Assembly (NCBI RefSeq): GCF_004769525.1
Contig: NZ_RQFT01000008.1
Span: forward strand, 62,001-126,000
Reading direction: 5' to 3'
Source of the DNA: Leptospira bouyouniensis
GTDB taxonomy: Bacteria > Spirochaetota > Leptospiria > Leptospirales > Leptospiraceae
Length of the DNA stretch: 64,000 bases
The notes under the pieces are model-generated. The model ran no database searches. It was not told the origin of the DNA and saw only the letters and a program-made list of their open reading frames with translations. This document shows positions 24,926 to 33,657 of this stretch, one piece after another. How positions within the stretch are numbered: position 1 is the first letter of the stretch; each line of letters opens with the position of its first letter. The position numbers were made by a program, and so were the translations under genes.

Positions 24926-26313
24926 GAAGATCTAAAAACAAAAAACAAAATCGGGAAGCAGGTGTTTCTTTATCCACCAGTGAGATGGAATCTAGACTTG
25001 ACACTCTCATTCATACTGGGACAGGGAAAGGAATTTTAGGAAGGGATAAACTCCGAGACACGGCACCCAATCCTACAAGATTTTTTCCATCGGAAGCTCG
25101 GAAGTATTATGAGTCCAACGGTTTCATTGCAAACATCATCGACTCTGTGGCAGATGATGCCACTCGCGAAGGAATCGACCTACAAACCAATCGTGATAAA
25201 GATAATTTGGCGACTGGTGAAAAGACATTAGGAATCTCACGGATCCTTCTAAACCGAATGGAAGAAATGAAACTCATGAGTCGAGTTCGAGAGCATATTC
25301 GAAACTCAAGACTTCATTCCAATGGTTCCCTTTTGTTTTGGGGAATCCTTGCTGATCTTCCGCAAACAGATTCTCAGCTTGCGTTAAAAATGCCTGATAC
25401 GATTCGAAAATTACAATTCATAAATGTCATTGAACCGGATCGATATTCTGTGAACAGGCTATCCTATGATCCTCTTTCCAGTCTCTGGCATGAACCATCC
25501 ATTTCCATCGGTGGAACCACGCTTGATCCAACAAGATTTCATTGGCTTGTAAACAGTTGGGTATGGGATAACATGCGCGGTGTATCCGTTTTGGAAAAAA
25601 TCTATGACGGTATCATGGCTATCGATACCGCTCTCTGGTCTGTCACGTCGGTGTTATTCGAACTCGCAGTCAAAGTTTTGAAAACAGATAAAATTGATTC
25701 CTCTCCACAGCAGATGATGGACTACCTTCGATTGATGCGAAGGACTCTTTCAACTCAATCAACAGCGATGTTAGGAGAAAAAGAATCTCTTGAGAGGCTT
25801 GGCAACACTGGTATCTCCGATTCCAATTTGGATAGCCTTCTCAATTTCGTTTTCGAAGTATTATCCGGTCTTTCGAAAATTCCAAAATCAAAAATTTTAG
25901 GAAAAACTCAATCGGTCATCAACATTGGCGGAGGATCAGATGGAGATGATATCAGTTACAATGAGATGGTCCATACGTTTCGTGAACTTGAGGTTCGACC
26001 AATCATCAACAGATTCATAGAATTAGAAATTCGATCCACACAAGGTGAAATTTATCAACTTCTCGGTGGAAACTACAAGGCACTCGATTGGGAATTCAAA
26101 TTTAAACCTCTGTACAAAGCGACTCCAAACTCTGAGGCCGACACTTATTTGAAAAATGCGCAAGCTGATCAGATTTATATCACGACAGGCGTGCTAGGTG
26201 CTGACTCAACGAAACAAATGAGGTTCCCACAGATGGAAAAATTCTCTGATTACACTTCCGAAAGTAACAACGGACTTCAGTTTGGAACTCCTGAACCCTC
26301 ACAAACCGTTTAA
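24922..26313 (+). CDS. Portal protein (DUF1073-like)
   Basis: 463 residues from GTG 24922, which overlaps the upstream TGA and has GGAGG 6 bases before it. The segment ARKYYESNGFIANIIDSVAD, then EGIDLQ, and the later NIGGGSDGDDISYN resemble the DUF1073 portal group of Mu-like phages. Forms the dodecameric ring through which DNA enters. Positioned between terminase and MuF as expected. Confidence 0.82.
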   Translation: MRRSKNKKQNREAGVSLSTSEMESRLDTLIHTGTGKGILGRDKLRDTAPNPTRFFPSEARKYYESNGFIANIIDSVADDATREGIDLQTNRDKDNLATGEKTLGISRILLNRMEEMKLMSRVREHIRNSRLHSNGSLLFWGILADLPQTDSQLALKMPDTIRKLQFINVIEPDRYSVNRLSYDPLSSLWHEPSISIGGTTLDPTRFHWLVNSWVWDNMRGVSVLEKIYDGIMAIDTALWSVTSVLFELAVKVLKTDKIDSSPQQMMDYLRLMRRTLSTQSTAMLGEKESLERLGNTGISDSNLDSLLNFVFEVLSGLSKIPKSKILGKTQSVINIGGGSDGDDISYNEMVHTFRELEVRPIINRFIELEIRSTQGEIYQLLGGNYKALDWEFKFKPLYKATPNSEADTYLKNAQADQIYITTGVLGADSTKQMRFPQMEKFSDYTSESNNGLQFGTPEPSQTV

Positions 26314-26511
26314 CAATGAAAAATGGCCGTTTTCGAGATTTTCAAAAAACGCAGGAAATGCCCTTTTCCGCCGTTTTAAGGTTGGGGGGTAGCAAAGGTA
26401 TGGGTTTTGAATTACTAAACAAAACTAAACACCTTTCCTGGGTTTTTAGAGGCATTCGGGATATCCATTTAAGACCATTATGTCTCGAAACAACAAAAAA
26501 AGGGTAAATTC
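26314..26511 (+). other. Gap between portal and MuF genes with no convincing gene
   Basis: 198 bases in an otherwise gap-free late operon. A 63-codon open frame (26316-26507) exists but has no ribosome site and an unconvincing composition. CCGTTTT occurs twice (in GGCCGTTTTCGAG and GCCGTTTTAAGG), and a GGGGGG run lies near 26385. It may be a decayed gene or a transcript-processing or promoter region; I see nothing decisive. Confidence 0.4.
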
Positions 26512-28104
26512 ATGTATCCGTTGGCATTGGAACAGCAATATGGAGAGTTATTTCGGGAAGAATTTGCCATTTTTGCCTCCGAGTTGAATCGAAAGTTCCT
26601 CAGCATTGCTAAAAAATACATTCGCGAGAACCCAAACACCGATCCACGTCTCGATACTATCGCTTCTCAGGGACAAAATCAGACTGAAGTGAAACATGAC
26701 GTCTCTGATTTACTTAAATCTCTTTTTGAACTTCGAGATGAGTATGGAGATTTCCCTCCGAGACCAAAATTTGAATCCCAAATCAAACGGAACATCCACC
26801 AAATCGATGCTTGGACTCGTGACAAAACAGGTGCGCTCATCCAAAGTCAAAACGAATTGATGGGAAGTCCGCCGAGAGCTGGAGTGAGTGGTGGTGATCG
26901 CTCCCAATTTCGAGTTCCGGCGGTGAGTTTACCAACAAATGAGTCGCCTGTGATATGGAACCGGGTGAACGAAACAATCAACAAGAATCGGAAGATTGCA
27001 TCGAGTGCATTCAAATCCCATTTTGCTGATGTGCAATCGCAAATTGAAGAGGGAATTCGAAACGGAACTTCTTACCAAGACATTGCTAAGAAAATTTCTG
27101 AGACAACAGATGTCTCTCAGTCGAGAGCAGAGTTTTGGGCAAAGGATCAGGCGAAAAACTTCTTTGCAGAACAAACAAAGATCCGCCAAACTTCCGCAGG
27201 CTTTCCAGGATTTTATTGGAAAACACAAAAAGATTCTAGAGTCCGAGATACTCATTCAGACCTTCAAGATAAATATTTCACTTGGGATGAACTACCTTTT
27301 TTAAATCGAAAAGGTTTGGGTCTTGTGAGAACAAAACCAGGTGATGAATGGGGTTGTCGCTGTTGGGCTGAGCCGGCACGTGGTCCAAAAGAAAACAAAG
27401 TAAATAATGCTTCTCAACCTTCGATACAAGTTCAATCCAGAGAACCAAACCTTTCTGATTCACTTGTTGCAAAAGTACAAGTCAATTCGAAAGAACTCTT
27501 CGTTCCGAAAGTAAATCAATCCATAAATGATCTTTCAGCAATTTATAAAGTGCCTTCCTCTCTTACTCCATTCAAAGTAAATACAATGGCTCCGAAATTC
27601 CAAAAGAAGAATGTCGTGGGCTACTACGATCCAGAAAGTTCGGTGATTGCTTTGAATCCTTCTTCAAATTTTGGAGACGTAATTCAATCAACATTCCTCC
27701 ATGAGTTTGGCCATTTGATAGACTATCAATTGATGGGTCCAATCGGTGTCTATGGTTCTCAATCTGCGGCACTTGCGAGTTTCAAAACGGCAGTAGTAGG
27801 AACCAAACTTTATGATCGATTGAAAATGGCATACAGAACTGGAATGATTATGCGTGATGGCGAAATTATAGAATTGTCAAAGGCATTGAGAGATAAAATT
27901 CCTTACCTCCTGAGCACTGAAGAATTTTTTGCTAGATCTCACGAAATGTATATTGCTCGAAAATTGGGATCAAGTGAGCTACTTCGCCAAATTCGCAAAA
28001 AAGAAAAAATGAATTTTGTTTCGCATTATTGGGATGATGACGATTTTAAAAAGGTTGAACAAGTTTTGGATAAAATATTTAATGAACATGGAATTCTAAA
28101 ATGA
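26512..28104 (+). CDS. MuF-like head protein fused to a C-terminal zinc-peptidase-like domain
   Basis: 530 residues. Residues about 150-290 are the Mu F/SPP1 gp7 minor head domain (FYWKTQKDSRVRDTHSDLQD, then GDEWGCRCWAEP). After a spacer, residues about 360-530 carry STFLHEFGHLIDYQL (His397, Glu398, His401) and STEEFFARSHEMYIAR (Glu470/471), the layout of HExxH zincins with a downstream acidic ligand. MuF proteins fused to effector domains are known as prophage-borne polymorphic toxins; this peptidase-like tail may be one or may act on the host cell at infection (inference). Confidence 0.78.
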   Translation: MYPLALEQQYGELFREEFAIFASELNRKFLSIAKKYIRENPNTDPRLDTIASQGQNQTEVKHDVSDLLKSLFELRDEYGDFPPRPKFESQIKRNIHQIDAWTRDKTGALIQSQNELMGSPPRAGVSGGDRSQFRVPAVSLPTNESPVIWNRVNETINKNRKIASSAFKSHFADVQSQIEEGIRNGTSYQDIAKKISETTDVSQSRAEFWAKDQAKNFFAEQTKIRQTSAGFPGFYWKTQKDSRVRDTHSDLQDKYFTWDELPFLNRKGLGLVRTKPGDEWGCRCWAEPARGPKENKVNNASQPSIQVQSREPNLSDSLVAKVQVNSKELFVPKVNQSINDLSAIYKVPSSLTPFKVNTMAPKFQKKNVVGYYDPESSVIALNPSSNFGDVIQSTFLHEFGHLIDYQLMGPIGVYGSQSAALASFKTAVVGTKLYDRLKMAYRTGMIMRDGEIIELSKALRDKIPYLLSTEEFFARSHEMYIARKLGSSELLRQIRKKEKMNFVSHYWDDDDFKKVEQVLDKIFNEHGILK

Positions 28105-28346
28105 GTCCTACTGAAATTAAAGAATCATTAACTGACGATGAGTTACGTCGGATCTATCATAAATTTGGAGAGTCCGAAATTTCCCGTAACCAGATGATCG
28201 CATCGATCATGTTCATGATGAAAATGGGAGAGACCGAAGCCGCCGAATTTGTCGATTGGAATCTCGCAGAGCTTGGACAAATGGAAGTTGATCTTGAAAT
28301 TCGAAACAAAATTAATTCTGAAAATTCCAATACTTCTAACCTTTGA
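28101..28346 (+). CDS. Small acidic protein coupled to the MuF fusion
   Basis: 81 residues, ATG overlapping the MuF stop (ATGA). Helical, Met-rich centre (NQMIASIMFMMKMGETEAAE), acidic C-terminus. Not recognised. The tight coupling to a putative effector makes an immunity or chaperone role worth testing; it could equally be an ordinary head gene. Confidence 0.6.
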   Translation: MSPTEIKESLTDDELRRIYHKFGESEISRNQMIASIMFMMKMGETEAAEFVDWNLAELGQMEVDLEIRNKINSENSNTSNL

Positions 28347-28416
28347 TTTTTCCAAAATTTTTCCTGACTCGAAACCTACTCTCATCTTAGCCTAAGCAAG
28401 CCTTGGTTCTAAATCG

Positions 28417-28436
28417 AATCAATTGTAGAATTGATT
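28417..28436 (+). promoter_or_regulatory. Hairpin just upstream of the protease/scaffold gene
   Basis: Perfect 8-bp stem AATCAATT / AATTGATT with loop GTAG, ending 3 bases before the ATG at 28440; no Shine-Dalgarno is visible. It may control translation of the following gene or be an RNA processing site. Confidence 0.45.
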
Positions 28437-28439
28437 TAG

Positions 28440-29678
28440 ATGAGAACATCACCAGATGCGATTCGATATGATAGTGCCACGATAGAGCTCGTTAGCTCCA
28501 CTGAGAAAGAGCAATTTCTCAGGTTCCGCGTTGCTTTCGCTCGCGCTGGTGTTTTTCCTTATTACCATCTGAACGGATCCATCAGACGTGAAGCGAAACT
28601 CCCGGAAGATTTATTTTCTGAGGAAGCCATTGCTTCTGCTCGCGGCATTCCTGCCACAGATGATCACCCTCCAGTAACTGAAAACCAAGGACTCCTAACC
28701 ACTGCCAATGCGACTCGTTTTGCAAAAGGTGCGCTAGGTGATTCTATCGAAGTCGGCGAAGGAGAAATCCTTTGGGGCAACGAAACAGTTTGGGATGAGG
28801 AGTTGAAAGCTTCACTTCTCAGGGGTGAGAAGCTCGAAGTCAGTGTAGGTTCTCGATGTAAAATCGACGATACACCCGGAGAGTATAAGGGACAGCCGTA
28901 TGATGTTCGCCAAACGAATATTCGATTTAACCATGTGGCCCATGTTACGAAAGGACGTGCAGGTTCAGAGGTGAGAGCCTATCTAGATCATGCAAATCCA
29001 GACCTTAACATTGCCATACGTATCGATTCAAACGATAAGGAAAACCAACGAATGAAGAAACCAGAATTTTTGGCTAAGGCCGAAGCTTTCTTAAAGAGTG
29101 TTGGCGTGAAATTGGATAGTGCCGATGGTGCTACCGAAGATCCCACAAAACAAACGCAAGAGCCGGCTGTTCCAACTCCGCAGGAACCAAAGAAGGATGA
29201 AATTCCTCCTGCTCCCACTGCTGCTCCGATGAACAACGATAGTGTTCTTATCAAAGCCCTGCAAGATCAAGTAAAACTTTTAGAAGAAACTTTGAATGCA
29301 ACAAGAGCAATCTTGGAACAGGCTCTTTCTCCTGCCACGCAAGATTCCATTGCACGTCGAAGACTTTCTCTCATTGATTCGGTTCGCTCTGTTGATCCGG
29401 AAGCAAAGACGGATTCTTTATCTGAAAGAGAATTGAAACTTCTCGTAGTAACAAAGATTCTACCTCCTGCGGAAGGAGTCAAACTTGATTCCTTTGATGA
29501 TGTAAAACTAGATGCTCACTTTCAAGCAGCCATGGAATTGGCGCGAACAAACGCCGCATTGAGAACCGGAATAAAAACGTCTGGTAATCAAACGCAAGCG
29601 AATCTCGATGCCGATCAAGAGATTGCTAAAATCAAACAAGATCGCCTTCAATTATCTCACACAAGGGAGAAAGTTTAA
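28440..29678 (+). CDS. Prohead protease/scaffold protein (DUF2213-like)
   Basis: 412 residues. The N-terminal domain resembles DUF2213 phage proteases (FPYYHLNGSIRREAKLPEDL, IPATDDHPPVTENQGLLT, LEVSVGSRCKID). A Pro-rich linker (about 235-265) leads to a helical region like a scaffold (LLEETLNATRAILEQALSP). Combines the jobs of Mu I and Z: guides capsid assembly and is then cut away. Directly upstream of the cement and capsid genes. Confidence 0.75.
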   Translation: MRTSPDAIRYDSATIELVSSTEKEQFLRFRVAFARAGVFPYYHLNGSIRREAKLPEDLFSEEAIASARGIPATDDHPPVTENQGLLTTANATRFAKGALGDSIEVGEGEILWGNETVWDEELKASLLRGEKLEVSVGSRCKIDDTPGEYKGQPYDVRQTNIRFNHVAHVTKGRAGSEVRAYLDHANPDLNIAIRIDSNDKENQRMKKPEFLAKAEAFLKSVGVKLDSADGATEDPTKQTQEPAVPTPQEPKKDEIPPAPTAAPMNNDSVLIKALQDQVKLLEETLNATRAILEQALSPATQDSIARRRLSLIDSVRSVDPEAKTDSLSERELKLLVVTKILPPAEGVKLDSFDDVKLDAHFQAAMELARTNAALRTGIKTSGNQTQANLDADQEIAKIKQDRLQLSHTREKV

Positions 29679-30673
29679 TGAAACGAAATCTCATTTTTCT
29701 AATTTCAATTCTTATCTGTTCATTGATTGGAATTTCGTGTTTTTATATTGCACCTGAAAGTCTTGGTCAATATATACCGTTTCAAAAAAGCGATTTAGTA
29801 GGCTTGTTTTCAGGAGTTACTCTTGCAATCAGTGGAGTGATGCCAGACGGCGGACTATACAATGAGAAAGCCGGACTATTTGGAACAGTTGCGAGAGACT
29901 CTGCAAGCTTATATCGAGTAGGTGGCAAAGTTGCTATCGGTCGAGTTCCTTTTGGATTTGGTGTCGCTCTCGTTGCAGATGGTGAGGGCATCTCCGTTGT
30001 AGGTGCTGATGCTGTCCCTGATAAATTAGAATCCGGATCTGGTAACGCTGGCTTACGGTTGATAACTAAAGCAATCGCTACTTGGGTAAGGTTTGCCATT
30101 GTCAATCCTGGAACAAATAACGCATCTCTCGCCCTTACTTTAGAAGGTGAAGGAACACAAGATGATCCTTACGTGATCACTGTTAGTACGGCAACAAACG
30201 AATCTGCACAAATCACATCTACAGCTTCTCTCGTTAAAACTGCTTTAGAGGCTAATGCTGAAATAAACGCAATCATCGCTGTAGAACTTTTGGGAACGGG
30301 TGCAAATGCAGTCGTTGCACAAGCCGAAGCTCCTTTAACTAAAAGCATTGCTGACTTGAGATTCGATGGTGTTGCCGCTCAATCCAGTGCCGCAGGTGAC
30401 TTGGAGAATGGTGCTTATCTCGATTCCCAACTCGCAACCTTCATAAATAAGGGAAACGTTTTTGTCCCTTGTGAAGAAGCAACTAAGGAACTTGATACAG
30501 TTCGCATTCGCCTTGTTACTGATGGGGCAAACATTGCAGGTCAATTTAGAAAAACTGCAATTCCAAATGTGACTGCCGTTATCAAGGGAGTCAAATTCGG
30601 TTCTCAGCAAGAAACAGGTGCCGCGGAACTAGACTTATCCTCTGGTTTCTACGAACTCACACTCGACGTATAA
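29678..30673 (+). CDS. Head decoration/cement-like protein with a membrane-type N-terminus
   Basis: 331 residues; TAATG overlap and AGGGAG before the ATG support this start. Residues 1-54 hold a strongly hydrophobic stretch (LIFLISILICSLIGISCFYI) and a second weaker one, unlike normal cement proteins, whose typical beginning would be near Met55 (MPDGGLYNEKAGLFGTVARD). Residues about 138-223 are a small repeat-type domain also present in the tail sheath (33828-34085). The C-terminus (VTAVIKGVKFGSQQETGAAE) looks like a structural cement protein. Precedes the capsid gene. Confidence 0.65.
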   Translation: MKRNLIFLISILICSLIGISCFYIAPESLGQYIPFQKSDLVGLFSGVTLAISGVMPDGGLYNEKAGLFGTVARDSASLYRVGGKVAIGRVPFGFGVALVADGEGISVVGADAVPDKLESGSGNAGLRLITKAIATWVRFAIVNPGTNNASLALTLEGEGTQDDPYVITVSTATNESAQITSTASLVKTALEANAEINAIIAVELLGTGANAVVAQAEAPLTKSIADLRFDGVAAQSSAAGDLENGAYLDSQLATFINKGNVFVPCEEATKELDTVRIRLVTDGANIAGQFRKTAIPNVTAVIKGVKFGSQQETGAAELDLSSGFYELTLDV

Positions 30674-30684
30674 GGAAAAAGAAA

Positions 30685-31650
30685 ATGGCAAGAGCATTAT
30701 TTAGAAAAGAAGATTTTAATTACATCCAAAAACGAATTCTTACTCCACGTAAGAACGAATTGGTGCTAAGAAGTATCTTCTCAATCAACAACGAGACTCC
30801 CACATATGCTCATACTTTTGAAGTTGAGAATGTTCAAGATACTGGGTCTGCTCAAATTGTAGAATCAGGTGCTGATTCAGATAACATTCCTTTCGTAGGT
30901 GAATCAGTAGGTTCACAGAAAGGAGTTCTATTTAAAATTCGAGATGCGATTCGAATCACAGAGGATGATTTGGAAGCGGCAGATGCCCGTCGCCAATCAG
31001 GGAAAGGCTCTGAATATCCAGTGCAAGAAAAAAGGCTCGATGCTGCACGTAGGTTCATTGCGGAATCGGAGAATAAACTTGGAATCAAAGGATTTGTAAA
31101 GGCAGGTAAAGTAATTCAACCAGGGTTATTGAATTGGCCTGGTGTCGCAAAAGAACCTGTAGCTGGCGCGAATACAGATGCAAGACTTTTTGCAACCAAA
31201 ACTCCGCAGGCAATCCTAAAGGATATCATCGATGCTAAGAAACAATTGGAAGGCACGGGAAAATTTAAGGCCGCAGGGATTCTCATCTCTGATGAAGATT
31301 TTCTCCATCTTTTAAATCCTTATTCTGAATCGACAACCATCACTATTATGCAGTGGTTATTGACTCACCAAGAATTGGTTTTCCCAAAGGGTTTCATTCG
31401 CTCTCAAGATATCACACCTCAAAATTCTGGATTCTTAGATGGCAGTACGAAGGTAGGTGGATTTTGTCTTTTCGATGATTCTGCTGATGTAGCTGAACTT
31501 ATGATCGCTCGTGATCTCGAAGTAGTTCAAACACCTTGGGATGAATATCGTGGTGAGATGAAAATCAAATGTCACGAAAAAGTTGGTGGTATCTATGTTT
31601 ACCAACCAAAAGGAATCGTGATAAGAACTGGCTCGTCTAAGGCCGTTTAA
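30685..31650 (+). CDS. Major capsid protein (DUF2184-like)
   Basis: 321 residues. The N-terminal arm (LFRKEDFNYIQKRILTPRKN) and the helix-rich middle (FIAESENKLGIKGFVKAGKV) leading to a C-terminal beta region (HEKVGGIYVYQPKGIVIRTG) resemble the HK97-fold DUF2184/encapsulin-like capsid group. Position after protease/scaffold and cement genes fits. Expected to be among the most abundant virion proteins. Confidence 0.78.
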   Translation: MARALFRKEDFNYIQKRILTPRKNELVLRSIFSINNETPTYAHTFEVENVQDTGSAQIVESGADSDNIPFVGESVGSQKGVLFKIRDAIRITEDDLEAADARRQSGKGSEYPVQEKRLDAARRFIAESENKLGIKGFVKAGKVIQPGLLNWPGVAKEPVAGANTDARLFATKTPQAILKDIIDAKKQLEGTGKFKAAGILISDEDFLHLLNPYSESTTITIMQWLLTHQELVFPKGFIRSQDITPQNSGFLDGSTKVGGFCLFDDSADVAELMIARDLEVVQTPWDEYRGEMKIKCHEKVGGIYVYQPKGIVIRTGSSKAV

Positions 31651-31692
31651 GCGAACCAAATTTAAAGTAAATAGGTTTTAGGAAACACCATC

Positions 31693-32034
31693 GTGGGGAT
31701 ATCAACCGTAGGACATCTAAGAGCTTTCTTGAAAGAAAAAGTGCAAAGTGTAAGTGATGAAACTTTGCAGATTTATCTTGATGATGCAGAAGGTTCGGTA
31801 TTCTCCGGTGGTGTTTCTGTTACTCACGCAAGATTTGCAGAATTGCAAAGATACTTCACAGCGCACCTACTTGAAACAATGGGAATCATTCCAAAGGCAG
31901 TAACATCAGAATCAGCTGATGGTATTTCAAGATCATTTGATACTGCATTCATTCCAGGATCCAAGGAAACCTACTTGGATCTATATAAACGTAAACTACA
32001 CGAAGTAAATGGATTCAAAGGAAGGATATGCTAA
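31693..32034 (+). CDS. Head-tail connector/completion protein (DUF4054-like)
   Basis: 113 residues from a GTG. Helical pattern DETLQIYLDDAEGSVFSG, then RFAELQRYFTAHLLETMG, typical of small adaptor proteins that bind below the portal. Follows the capsid gene. Confidence 0.65.
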   Translation: MGISTVGHLRAFLKEKVQSVSDETLQIYLDDAEGSVFSGGVSVTHARFAELQRYFTAHLLETMGIIPKAVTSESADGISRSFDTAFIPGSKETYLDLYKRKLHEVNGFKGRIC

Positions 32035-32696
32035 TGCCAGGCAACGTGAAAGACATTGGAAGCATATCTGATTTGATAAATGGACTTCGAATGGTCGAAA
32101 CCAAATCAGTGTATGTTGGAATCCTTGGGAACGTGGATTCTGACTTTATTAAGATAGCAGCCGCCAATGAATTTGGAGCGATCATCAAACCTAAAAAAGG
32201 AAAGTTCTTAGCGATTCCACTTGTTCCGGAAGCAAAGGGAAAATCGCCAAAAGCCTTCGGAGATTTAAAGTTAATCCGAAAAAAAGGATCTAAAGGCGAA
32301 GCCGGTGGTGTTCTCGCGCGAGTCGCTGGAACAAACATTGAACCAATCTTTGCTCTCGTGAAACAAGTAATCATTCCAGAGAGAAGTTTCCTACGAGAAA
32401 CATTCGAACAGACATCTGTATTGGATGCTATTCGAGAAGAAGCTCAATTTGCGATTGAAGATTATTTTGCAGGAAAAATTGAAGCAATCCAAATTCTCCA
32501 TCGAATCGGACTTCGAATGGTTGCGGAAATTAGAAATCGGATTGTAGACAACGATCCTGCTTTGGCACCCAACTCACCTCTGACTCTCAAGCTCAAGAAA
32601 GGTTCGGGGCCTCTTCGTGATTCACTTCGGCTCTTTCAAGCCATATCCTATTCCATTGATGGAGAAATCTATTCCGTGTCAGGTGGTATCGCATGA
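32034..32696 (+). CDS. Tail completion/virion morphogenesis protein
   Basis: 220 residues from ATG 32034 (TAATG with the upstream stop, AAGG 8 bases before). SVYVGILGNVDSDFIKIAAA, then NEFGAIIKPKKGKFLAIPL, and PERSFLRETFEQ match the Mu gpG/HK97 gp10-type neck group, which joins head and tail. Confidence 0.7.
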   Translation: MPGNVKDIGSISDLINGLRMVETKSVYVGILGNVDSDFIKIAAANEFGAIIKPKKGKFLAIPLVPEAKGKSPKAFGDLKLIRKKGSKGEAGGVLARVAGTNIEPIFALVKQVIIPERSFLRETFEQTSVLDAIREEAQFAIEDYFAGKIEAIQILHRIGLRMVAEIRNRIVDNDPALAPNSPLTLKLKKGSGPLRDSLRLFQAISYSIDGEIYSVSGGIA

Positions 32697-33073
32697 TCCT
32701 CTCTTCACTTGCACAATCACTTCTTCCACATAGAAAGAATGTTTCCCTTTTTGTAAAAGGACCTAAAGCGAAAGATGACAATGGAGAATGGCATGATAGC
32801 ATTGCCGTTCGACATGATTTAATTTGGCCAACAACCAGCGTATCATCAAGACAGTTTCAATTGTCGGCTGATGGAGATTATACGACAGAAGATAGAAACT
32901 TCTTCCAACTAATAACAGAAGAATCTTTGTTCGATATAAAGCAAGGCGATGAGTTCTTGTACAAAACCACTTACTTTGTTGTGAAAGACATAAAGGATAT
33001 GACCGAAGAAGCCGGTTATCTTCGCTATGTTTGCAAAAAGAAAATCCCTCAAACTCCACCAAGGACTTCCTAA
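32693..33073 (+). CDS. Neck/head-tail joining protein, probable
   Basis: 126 residues, ATGA overlap. Beta-rich (HRKNVSLFVKGPKAKDDNGE, then EFLYKTTYFVVKDIKDMTEE). By position between tail completion and tail terminator it should be a stopper or joining protein; sequence alone does not name it. Confidence 0.6.
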   Translation: MILSSLAQSLLPHRKNVSLFVKGPKAKDDNGEWHDSIAVRHDLIWPTTSVSSRQFQLSADGDYTTEDRNFFQLITEESLFDIKQGDEFLYKTTYFVVKDIKDMTEEAGYLRYVCKKKIPQTPPRTS

Positions 33074-33657
33074 TGATTACCAAAGAGATCACAGAAATAT
33101 TTACGCATCTAGGCACCGAACTCGGGAAGGAGTTTGCACGAATTAAGGGAACACCTGTTGAGGAAGCCGTGAGCCTTGCCATTGATCGAGTGGATCAGGT
33201 TGCAGATCGACCATCGTATCCATACGGAACCTATCGACTCGGAAGCATCAAAAGGATGCCAACAAAAAGTTCATTCCATTTGGATGAAGACATCGTAGTC
33301 GGTGGAGAAATTGATTCTGAAAAATTCAAACGAACAGAGAAGAAGCGAGCCTCTGCATTCATTTCCTTTTCTATTTTACATGAAAAATCTTTGGCTACTG
33401 CAATCGCTCTCGCAGATTTTGCCATGGAATACTTTGATTCAGAAGAAGGTATGGCCTTCTGTGAATCCAAAGGAATCACTCCGACATTAATCAGCGATGC
33501 CGTTGAAGATCGCACCGTTGTTTTCGATAATGCTCGATACGATTACAAAGCTGGGTTCGATTTGAACTTCAGTTTTTATAGAACCAAAGAATCAGAAATA
33601 CCTCTGATGCAACCACCTAATAGCGATTCTATTCAAATTCAGGATGAGGAAACTTAA
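33073..33657 (+). CDS. Tail terminator/neck protein, probable
   Basis: 194 residues from ATG 33073, sharing one base with the upstream TAA, AAGGA 7 bases before. The N-terminal ITEIFTHLGTELGKEFARIK and a beta-rich second half (RYDYKAGFDLNFSFYRTKES) resemble the phage neck terminator group described from Leptospira prophages. Directly precedes the sheath. Confidence 0.6.
   Translation: MITKEITEIFTHLGTELGKEFARIKGTPVEEAVSLAIDRVDQVADRPSYPYGTYRLGSIKRMPTKSSFHLDEDIVVGGEIDSEKFKRTEKKRASAFISFSILHEKSLATAIALADFAMEYFDSEEGMAFCESKGITPTLISDAVEDRTVVFDNARYDYKAGFDLNFSFYRTKESEIPLMQPPNSDSIQIQDEET

Noticed and set aside
26316..26507. 63-codon frame between portal and MuF genes
   Set aside because: No ribosome site, no family resemblance; reported only as a gap.
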